Assembly (NCBI GenBank): GCA_022599775.1
Contig: JAHZLQ010000027.1
Coordinates: 1-64,000, forward strand
Length of the DNA stretch: 64,000 nt
Direction of reading: 5' to 3'
Origin: Gammaproteobacteria bacterium
GTDB lineage: Bacteria; Pseudomonadota; Gammaproteobacteria; Nevskiales; Nevskiaceae
Below are positions 53,815 through 60,939 of this stretch, piece by piece (the first letter of the stretch is position 1; each line of letters opens with the position of its first letter). The notes under the pieces were generated by a model that saw only the letters and a list, made by a program, of their open reading frames with translations, was not told where the DNA came from and searched no databases. A program made the translations under genes and the position numbers.

Positions 53815-55257
53815 ATGGCGCTACGCAACGCGGTTCAGCTGATCTGCTACCCCAACCGCATGGGCAAGGATCTCAAGGATCTGTACGAGATCATCGAAGC
53901 TCATTTTTCCAAGGCCATCGGCGGCGTGCATATCCTGCCGCTCTATCCTTCGAACGCGGACGGCGGCTTTTCGCCGCTGACGCACAAGGAAGTCGACCCG
54001 GTTTACGGCAGCTGGGAAGACGTCGAACGCATTTCGTCCAAATACGATCTGTGCCTGGATCTCACGCTCAATCACATCTCCGACGAATCGGTCGAGTTCA
54101 AGGATTTCCTCGCCAACGGCTACAAGTCCGAATACGCGGACCTGTTCGTGCACGTGGACCAACTCGGCGAAATCCGGCCCGACGATCTGGCCAAGATCCA
54201 CATCCGCAAGGAGAAGGAGCCGTTTCGGGAAGTCACTTTCGCGGACGGCACCGAGGGTCGCGTCTGGTGCACCTTCACCGAGAAGCAGATCGACCTCAAC
54301 TACGATTCCGAGCTGACCTACGATCTGATGGAGAACTACATCAGCTTTCTGACGGCGCGCGGAGTCAAGCTGTTCCGGCTCGACGCCTTCGGCTACACCA
54401 CCAAGAAGCTCGGAACGAGCTGCTTCCTGGTCGAGCCGGACGTCTATGAAATCTGTTCCTGGATCAACGGCGTGGCCGCCAAGTACGGCGCCGAGACCTT
54501 GCCCGAGGTCCACGACCACCCCAGCTACCAGTACGCGATCTCGCTGCATCACATGCGGCCTTACGGCTTCGCGCTGCCGCCGCTGCTGCTGTACTCGCTG
54601 CTCGACGGCGACAGCCGCTACCTCAAGCAATGGCTGCGCATGTGCCCACGCAACCAGATCACGGTGCTCGATACGCATGACGGCATCTGCATTCCGGACG
54701 TGGAAGGCGTGCTGCCGCATGACAAGATCCAGCACGTCATCGACAACGTGTCGGCCCGCAGCGCGGACCCGATCCTGCGCCGCTCCGCCGCCAACGTGCA
54801 CAGCGTGGGTGCGATCTACCAGCTCACCTGCACCTACTATGACGCGCTCAAACAGAACGACGATGCCTACATCGCCGCCCGCGCCATCCAGTTCTTCGCG
54901 CCGGGCGTGCCGCAGGTCTACTACGTGGGCCTGCTCGGCGGCACCAACGACATCGAGCTGATGGAGAGCACCGGCGAACTGCGTGACATCAATCGCCAGT
55001 GGTACGCGCGCGAGGACATCGACGCCGCGATGAAAAAGACCGTGGTACGCCGCCTGCTCAAGCTGATGGAGTTCCGCACCACTTACCCGGCCTTCGACGG
55101 CACCTTCCACCTGCAGTACTCGAACGAATCCAGCGTCTGCATCGAATGGCGCAAGGGCGAATTCATCTGCAATCTGTTCGTCGACCTGATCTTCAAGAAG
55201 ACCACGATCCGCTACGTCGATCCGAAGTCCAAGCGCATGCTGACCATGACTTGCTGA
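53815..55257 (+). CDS. GH13 subfamily 18 sucrose-phosphorylase-type enzyme
   Basis: A 480-residue cytosolic (alpha/beta)8 glycoside phosphorylase. The family N-terminus (VQLICYPNRMG, GGVHILPLYP) is followed by catalytic Asp190 (FRLDAFGY), acid/base Glu231 (TLPEVHDH) and transition-state Asp289 (LDTHDGI), within two residues of the positions in bifidobacterial sucrose phosphorylase. Possible substrates are sucrose, sucrose 6-phosphate or glucosylglycerate with phosphate, giving glucose-1-phosphate; galU upstream could use that product. There is no signal peptide and no dedicated transporter nearby. The frame upstream from 53680 is non-coding. It ends six bases before the convergent lipoprotein gene. 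Confidence 0.88.
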   Translation: MALRNAVQLICYPNRMGKDLKDLYEIIEAHFSKAIGGVHILPLYPSNADGGFSPLTHKEVDPVYGSWEDVERISSKYDLCLDLTLNHISDESVEFKDFLANGYKSEYADLFVHVDQLGEIRPDDLAKIHIRKEKEPFREVTFADGTEGRVWCTFTEKQIDLNYDSELTYDLMENYISFLTARGVKLFRLDAFGYTTKKLGTSCFLVEPDVYEICSWINGVAAKYGAETLPEVHDHPSYQYAISLHHMRPYGFALPPLLLYSLLDGDSRYLKQWLRMCPRNQITVLDTHDGICIPDVEGVLPHDKIQHVIDNVSARSADPILRRSAANVHSVGAIYQLTCTYYDALKQNDDAYIAARAIQFFAPGVPQVYYVGLLGGTNDIELMESTGELRDINRQWYAREDIDAAMKKTVVRRLLKLMEFRTTYPAFDGTFHLQYSNESSVCIEWRKGEFICNLFVDLIFKKTTIRYVDPKSKRMLTMTC

Positions 55258-55263
55258 CCGGCC

Positions 55264-56142
55264 TCAGTCCGGAAAATCGAGGCTGAGGTCGTCGCCATCA
55301 GCCAGCGTTGCGCTGAGACTGTCGATAAAGTCCAGTCCATCGAGCGAAGCCGGGTCCTCGTCGTCAGCCTCGCAGGTCACCGCCACCGTATAGTTGCCGC
55401 CGGGAAGAAAGCGGAACGTGAATGTGTAGCCGGTCCCGTCCGCCAGGGCGCTGACCGGCGCCGAGGCATAGGGCTGAACGGACGACGCCACGGTGCCGTT
55501 TCGGTAGTAGTCCGAAGGCGTTTTTCCGGAGCCCTGAAACAGATAGGCCGCGACTTGGCCATCGGCGACCTCGCTGGCACTGCAGGACTCTCCATGAAGA
55601 TAGGCGCTGCTCATCTCGCCGCTGAGCGAGGCCGCATCGTCGCTGGACACCGCACGCAACACAGGGTGCAGTGTGTAGTCGCCGCCCTCCGCGATCAACG
55701 AGAACGGCAGCTCCAGCGTCACGATCAGCTCGGATGAGGATTCGGAGTCGACCTCAAGATCAACATCGGCATAGTCGTCCGCCTCCTCCACCGCCAGCGT
55801 GTATTCGCCGCCGTCCGCCAGGCTCAGTGTGGCATCGTCGTCAAACTGCACGAGCACGCCGATCACCGAGGCATCGAGGTCCACGCTGAACTGCGAGGCC
55901 TGATAGAGACCACCGTCGACGTACGCCATGAGGTCGATGCTGCTGCCACTCCCGTCGCCGTCGAGCGTCTCGTCCTCGTCGGTCAGCAATCTCACCTCGG
56001 ACACGGACAGTTTCAGCGTCTCGGCGCCGAGGCCCTCGGCCGGACTGATCGTCAGATCGGTGGTCACGTCGGCATTGCAGGCGCACAGCAAAACGGTGGC
56101 ACACAGCGTTGCGGCCTTGGGCATCACAATCGGAAAGCGCAT
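55264..56142 (-). CDS. Acidic lipoprotein resembling DUF4382 proteins
   Basis: A 292-residue lipoprotein with lipobox LCAC (Cys22). The mature protein is strongly acidic and beta-rich. LKLSVSEVRLLTDED and DLMAYVDGGLYQASQFSV fit the DUF4382 pattern, and a second domain (about 195-292, AAYLFQGSGKTPSDYY, GNYTVAVTCEADDED) looks like a small Ig or carboxypeptidase-regulatory type sandwich. Probably surface-exposed. Divergent from the two-component regulator across about 180 bp, so it may be a target of that system. Confidence 0.65.
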   Translation of the reverse strand: MRFPIVMPKAATLCATVLLCACNADVTTDLTISPAEGLGAETLKLSVSEVRLLTDEDETLDGDGSGSSIDLMAYVDGGLYQASQFSVDLDASVIGVLVQFDDDATLSLADGGEYTLAVEEADDYADVDLEVDSESSSELIVTLELPFSLIAEGGDYTLHPVLRAVSSDDAASLSGEMSSAYLHGESCSASEVADGQVAAYLFQGSGKTPSDYYRNGTVASSVQPYASAPVSALADGTGYTFTFRFLPGGNYTVAVTCEADDEDPASLDGLDFIDSLSATLADGDDLSLDFPD

Positions 56143-56324
56143 TCGTCACAGGGTTCGGGGATTTGATGCGAACCCTAGCCGCGATCACCCCGTGCGATCG
56201 TCTCCGCTCTGTCGGAATGCGTATCAATGTGTTTCCAATCCGAACGAATCGCTGGGTACCGGTGTCCACGCAATCTCACTTTCTTCGTTGCGACAAGGGT
56301 CAATACAATATGGGGGAATCGGTC

Positions 56325-57038
56325 ATGAACCGGGGACGCATCCTGCTGGTGGACGACGATGCACGCCTACGCCAGATGGTGGCGGAGTATCTGGATCGAC
56401 ATGGCCTGAGTTGCGAGCAGGCCGAATCGGCGGCGGCCGCCGAGCGCTGCCTGTCCCGAGACCGGTTCGACCTGGTGGTGCTCGATCTGATGCTGCCGGA
56501 CGAGTATGGGATCGCCTTGTGCCGTCGCCTGCGCGAGCAATTTCCGGATCTTCCGATCCTGATTCTGTCGGCGCGCGGCGACGATGTGGACCGCATTATC
56601 GGCCTCGAGGTCGGTGCCGACGATTACCTCGCAAAACCCTGCAATCTGCGCGAACTGGTGGCACGCATCGTGTCGATATTGCGGCGCAGCGCGCGCAGCA
56701 GCCAAGCGCACCACGAAGGTGAGTCGCGTCGCGTGCGCTTCGGTGATTTCGAACTCGACCTGTGGGCGCGCACGCTGCGCCGCCACGGCGAGATCATCAA
56801 GATCACCACCGGCGAATATCAGCTGCTGGAGGTGCTCGTAACCCATGCCCGCCGCGTGCTGAACCGTGACGAGCTGATCAGCCTCGCCTCAGGACGGCGC
56901 CGCATCTCCCTGTCGCGCAGCGTCGATATCCTGATTTCCCGGCTGCGGCAGGTACTTGAAATCGATCCCGCCTCGCCGCGCTACATCCAGACTGTCTGGG
57001 GCCGCGGCTACATGTTCGTACCGGACGCACCGCAATGA
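56325..57038 (+). CDS. OmpR-family response regulator
   Basis: A 237-residue regulator: receiver domain (about 1-120) with acidic VDDD pocket, phospho-acceptor Asp54 (VVLDLMLPDEYG) and Lys in YLAKPCN, then a winged-helix DNA-binding domain (about 140-235; FELDLWARTLRR, YIQTVWGRGYMF). Start ATG 56325 has GGGGGA eight bases upstream; ATG 56310 would add five residues, and the frame from 56109 is not supported. Overlaps the sensor kinase start (ATGA). Confidence 0.93.
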   Translation: MNRGRILLVDDDARLRQMVAEYLDRHGLSCEQAESAAAAERCLSRDRFDLVVLDLMLPDEYGIALCRRLREQFPDLPILILSARGDDVDRIIGLEVGADDYLAKPCNLRELVARIVSILRRSARSSQAHHEGESRRVRFGDFELDLWARTLRRHGEIIKITTGEYQLLEVLVTHARRVLNRDELISLASGRRRISLSRSVDILISRLRQVLEIDPASPRYIQTVWGRGYMFVPDAPQ

Positions 57039-58285
57039 GCCTGCGACTTCTGGCTGGCCTGCTGGTCGTCGCGGCGGCGTTCGCGGTGCCGTTCTGCAAT
57101 CTGGCGCTGCTCGAAGCGATACCACCACCGGACATGACGGTTCGCGTACGCACCTGTACTGAAACCGGCCCCGGTGTCGGCGCACAGGCACAAAACGGCG
57201 ACGACCCATGCATTCCGGTGGACCGGGCGGGCGCGTTCGAACGGCGCGTGCGCCTGCCGGTGCCGCTGTTCATGCGCATTCCCGGCCTGCTGCGCGAAGG
57301 CGGCCCGCCGATGGGGCCGCCGCCCGGCGAAGGGCCGCCCGGCGAAGGGCCACCCGAAAACGGAGGCCCACCGGGCTTCGATGGCCCTCGCCCGATCAGC
57401 GTGTCGTTCGCCGACCTGCGTGCGGTGCGCAGTCACTTCCTGATCGTCAACCTGCTCAGCCTGCTGATCGTGACCGTGGCCACGATACTCGTGTTCTCGC
57501 TGATCCTGCGCCGACCCTTGCGCGCGCTGCACGGCGCCATCGGCGACATCGAACGCGGCGCGGCGCCACCGGCCTGGGCCGTACACGGCCCCGCCGAACT
57601 GCGCACCGTCGGCCAGGCTCTGGTGCGGCTTGGCGCGCAGCAGCGCAGCAATGTGCAGGAGCGCGAAATCATGCTCGCCGGGCTGTCGCATGATCTGAGA
57701 TCGCCGCTGGCGCGGATTCAGGCGGCGATCGATCTGCGTTCCGAGGATGACGACGACTGGCGCGATACCCGGCGCGATATCGGGGAGATCGACCACATCG
57801 TCACCCAGTGCATCGACTTCGCCCGCAACGGCCAGGACGAGCCGCTGAGCCGGCTCGCGCTGGACGCCCTGTTGCGGCGCGCGATCCCCGACGCCAGCCA
57901 GCGCGGCGTCAGCCTGCAATTGGATGCTTCCGAACCGGTGCGGATGCGGCCGCTGTCCCTGGCGCGCGCCGTGCGCAATCTGATCGGCAACGCCTGCGTA
58001 CATGGCGCGCCACCGGTGCGCGTTGAGACCGGCTCGGACCAGAACGAGGTGTGGTTGCGGGTGATCGATGCCGGCCCCGGACTCGATCCGGCCGCCTGGG
58101 ATGAACTGTGCAAACCGTTTTCACGGACCAGCCAGGCGCGCCACCCGGGCGGTGCCGGGCTCGGGCTGGCCATCGTCGCGCGGGTCGCGGCAATGCACGG
58201 GGGGTCGGTCAGGCCGATACCGGCCACCGCCGACGAAGGCTTCGCCATCGAATTGCGGCTGCCGAAGCATCCCGCATCCGGCTGA
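57035..58285 (+). CDS. EnvZ-type sensor histidine kinase with Pro/Gly-rich periplasmic loop
   Basis: A 416-residue kinase. The two membrane helices are at about 4-24 and 138-160. Between them, the periplasmic part has a cysteine pair (Cys near 41 and 59) and an unusual run of about 30 residues made almost only of Gly, Pro and Glu (nt 57302-57400). HAMP region about 155-210, phospho-acceptor His219 in GLSHDLRSPLARI, N box NLIGNACVHG and G boxes DAGPGLD and GGAGLGLAI form a complete kinase core. Cotranscribed with its regulator. The signal is unknown; the loop could respond to mechanical, redox or ligand cues. Confidence 0.92.
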   Translation: MSLRLLAGLLVVAAAFAVPFCNLALLEAIPPPDMTVRVRTCTETGPGVGAQAQNGDDPCIPVDRAGAFERRVRLPVPLFMRIPGLLREGGPPMGPPPGEGPPGEGPPENGGPPGFDGPRPISVSFADLRAVRSHFLIVNLLSLLIVTVATILVFSLILRRPLRALHGAIGDIERGAAPPAWAVHGPAELRTVGQALVRLGAQQRSNVQEREIMLAGLSHDLRSPLARIQAAIDLRSEDDDDWRDTRRDIGEIDHIVTQCIDFARNGQDEPLSRLALDALLRRAIPDASQRGVSLQLDASEPVRMRPLSLARAVRNLIGNACVHGAPPVRVETGSDQNEVWLRVIDAGPGLDPAAWDELCKPFSRTSQARHPGGAGLGLAIVARVAAMHGGSVRPIPATADEGFAIELRLPKHPASG

Positions 58286-58412
58286 CCCCTCGGCACGGCG
58301 CCAGCCGGCACGAACAGAAACAATTCGACATCGGTTCAAGCACACCCGAAACACGCGCACCGGCACGCTTCAACTCCTGATTCATCCCCCTTTGTTCTTG
58401 AGGAGTTGCTCC

Positions 58413-59648
58413 ATGCCCATGGGTCTGTGCGCGGCCGCGCCGCGCCGTTCTCACCTTGCCGCTTCGCTGCGCCGGATGATCCGGACTGCGTTCATGCCAC
58501 TGTTCGCCGCAGCCTTGCTGAGCGCCTGCGGCGGTGGCGGCGATGACGATGATTTCGATCTGGTCTCGGCCTATCAGGTGCTCGGCCAGTCCGGATTCAG
58601 CGGTGCCAGCGCCAACCAGGGCAATGGCAACGCCGACGCCGGAACCCTGGCGCAACCACTCGGAAATATCGCCACGAACGGCAGCGTGCTGTTCGTAGCG
58701 GACAGTTCCAACAACCGTGTCCTGGGTTTCAACGCCGTGCCGACAACGAATGGCGCGAGCGCCGATTTCGTGCTGGGGCAGGACGATTTCACCTCCAGCG
58801 TCGGCGGCATCGCCCGCAACAAGCTTGCCCTGCCCGCCTCGGTGTTCCTCGGCAATGGCTATCTGGTGGTCGCCGACGCCGGCAACAACCGCGTGCTGAT
58901 TTGGAACTCGATTCCCGCCAGCGCCACCGATCTGCCGGATGTGGTAATCGGCCAGAGCGACTTCACCACCAAGACCAGCGGCACCTCCGAGACCGCGCTG
59001 GCCTACCCGACTTCCGCGATCGTGGCCGGCAACTCCCTGATCGTGGTCGACCAGAACAACAACCGCGTGCTGGTCTGGGACGAGGTGCCCTCCAGCTCCG
59101 GCGAACCGGCCAAGCTGGTGCTCGGCCAGTCCGACTTCACGACCAAGACCGCCGATGATGAAGCCGACGAAATGAACCGGCCAGCGACCGCGTGGAGCGA
59201 CGGCGTACGCCTGCTGGTCTCCGACTCCGGCAACAACCGCGTGCTGTACTGGTCGTTGCTGCCGCAGTCCTCTGGCGAGGAAGCCGACTACGTCATCGGT
59301 CAGAGCGATTTCGGCCGATCCACGTCTGGCACCTCGGCCAGCGCCCTGCGCACACCGTACGGGGTGACCTCCGACGGCACCAGCGTGTGGATCGCGGACT
59401 CCGGCAACAATCGGGTCCTCGAGTTCGGCTCCTTCCCGATCGCCAACCAGACCAGCGCCAATTCCGTGATCGGCCAGGACGAGGACAGCTTTACCTCCAG
59501 CACCGCCAACGACGACGACCAGGACGGCGATGTCGACGACGAACCGAGCTCACGCACGCTCAGCGGCGCCACAGGCGTCTACGCCAGCAACGGCACCCTG
59601 TACGTCACAGACCGCAGCAACAACCGTGTCCTGTTCTTCCCGCAATGA
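58413..59648 (+). CDS. Lipoprotein with six NHL-type repeats (predicted six-bladed beta-propeller)
   Basis: A 411-residue lipoprotein, lipobox LSAC (Cys39), with AGGAG eight bases before ATG 58413; ATG 58476 would give a more ordinary signal peptide. After an acidic Gly/Asp spacer come six repeats of about 58 residues, each with VLGQSDF-like start and a NNRVL strand near its end (SSNNRVL, AGNNRVL, QNNNRVL, SGNNRVL twice, RSNNRVL). The sixth carries an acidic DDDQDGDVDDE insertion that could bind calcium. Probably a surface binding propeller. The ligand is unknown. Coupled to the next gene. Confidence 0.85.
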   Translation: MPMGLCAAAPRRSHLAASLRRMIRTAFMPLFAAALLSACGGGGDDDDFDLVSAYQVLGQSGFSGASANQGNGNADAGTLAQPLGNIATNGSVLFVADSSNNRVLGFNAVPTTNGASADFVLGQDDFTSSVGGIARNKLALPASVFLGNGYLVVADAGNNRVLIWNSIPASATDLPDVVIGQSDFTTKTSGTSETALAYPTSAIVAGNSLIVVDQNNNRVLVWDEVPSSSGEPAKLVLGQSDFTTKTADDEADEMNRPATAWSDGVRLLVSDSGNNRVLYWSLLPQSSGEEADYVIGQSDFGRSTSGTSASALRTPYGVTSDGTSVWIADSGNNRVLEFGSFPIANQTSANSVIGQDEDSFTSSTANDDDQDGDVDDEPSSRTLSGATGVYASNGTLYVTDRSNNRVLFFPQ

Positions 59649-60922
59649 GGGCAGGCTCACGGTTCACGGTGCTGGGCATCGTCGCGATGAGCAGTCTGTG
59701 CGCTTGCAGCGACCCGGTCGGTGAAGGCGAGACCATGGCTGGTATCGACGTGCGCTACGAAGGCCAGGATTCCATGACCACCTACGAATGCTCGGCCTTC
59801 AGCCTGAGTGCCATCGGCCTGTTCGAGGACGAGGACGGCTCGATCTCGGAAAGTGATTTCAGCGCACGCGTGAACTGGACCTCGTCCAATCCTGCGGTGG
59901 TGGAGGTCAGCAATGGCGACGTGGAAACGTATCCGGGCTCGCTCAACTACTACAACCCCGGCGCGATCGTGGCGCGTTCACCCGGGGCAGCGGTGATCCG
60001 TGCCGAGTTCCTGGACTTCGTCGACACTTTCACCGTCGGCGTTTCCGAAATCTACCAACTGCGTATCGAACCTGCGCTGACCAACCTGGCGCCCGAGTCG
60101 GTGCAGACCTTCTCGCTCAAGGCGCAGCTGGTCGAGGATACGGCCGAAGTGGACCTGAGCAGCGCCGCGCTTTGGTCCTTGCCGGATTCGAGTTCGCCCG
60201 CCGCACTCAACAGCGGCTCGACCGTCACGGCCTACAAGAAGCCCTTGAACAGTCCGTTTCCGCTGGAGGCGGAACTCGCCACCTGCGGACGCACGATCGT
60301 GCGCTCGTTACAGATCGGTGCTGTGGCTGCGTTGGAACTGGAAACCGAACAGGCCGATGATCTGCCGGTTCCGCTCGGCGTCACCGACAGCCTGCGCGTG
60401 TACGCCCGATTCGAGGACGCGACGGCACCGCGGCAGAACCTGAGCGCCCAGCTCGCGATCGACCAGGTTCTGGGCGACGACTCGGACGCCTCGCTACTTG
60501 CATCCAGCGACAGCGTCTACGGCAACGACATGCTGTTGTTGACGGGCCTGAGCGACGACGATCCGGTCCAGTACGAACTGACTTTCGAAGGCACCGACGA
60601 CAGCATACTCACGCGCGAGTACGTTTATTCGGAACTGGAACTGGTGTCGTTTCGTGTGGACCCGGTGGAGGCTTATCTGAGCTATCCGGATACGCTGTGG
60701 CTCAGCGTCTACGGGACTTTCGAGGACGGCTACGAACGCACGATCACGCGCGACGTGGCGCTGAGCACCCTCGACGAAGGCATCGTCGCCGTCGATTCCG
60801 GCAACAACGCCGGCTACATCACCTCGGTCGGTGACAAGGGCCGCGGCACGATCCAGGCCTCCACCACCATCGACGAGGAACTCGTGACCCGCTACAGCGA
60901 CATCGAGGTGGACGTTCCATAG
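59645..60922 (+). CDS. Lipoprotein with bacterial Ig-like domains
   Basis: A 425-residue lipoprotein with lipobox LCAC (Cys21). RVNWTSSNPAVVEVSNGD and GAAVIRAEF in the N-terminal third, and LSTLDEGIVAVDSGNNAGYI near the C-terminus, match BIG2-type Ig-like domains; at least three such domains are likely. No enzyme motif. The ATG overlaps the stop of the propeller gene (ATGA), so both proteins are made together, probably as a surface complex. Confidence 0.75.
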   Translation: MRAGSRFTVLGIVAMSSLCACSDPVGEGETMAGIDVRYEGQDSMTTYECSAFSLSAIGLFEDEDGSISESDFSARVNWTSSNPAVVEVSNGDVETYPGSLNYYNPGAIVARSPGAAVIRAEFLDFVDTFTVGVSEIYQLRIEPALTNLAPESVQTFSLKAQLVEDTAEVDLSSAALWSLPDSSSPAALNSGSTVTAYKKPLNSPFPLEAELATCGRTIVRSLQIGAVAALELETEQADDLPVPLGVTDSLRVYARFEDATAPRQNLSAQLAIDQVLGDDSDASLLASSDSVYGNDMLLLTGLSDDDPVQYELTFEGTDDSILTREYVYSELELVSFRVDPVEAYLSYPDTLWLSVYGTFEDGYERTITRDVALSTLDEGIVAVDSGNNAGYITSVGDKGRGTIQASTTIDEELVTRYSDIEVDVP

Positions 60923-60939
60923 AACCGGCAGGCCGGCAC

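Noticed and set aside
53821..55110. Minus-strand open frame of 429 codons opposite the GH13 gene
   Set aside because: Antisense shadow; the plus strand carries the complete catalytic triad.
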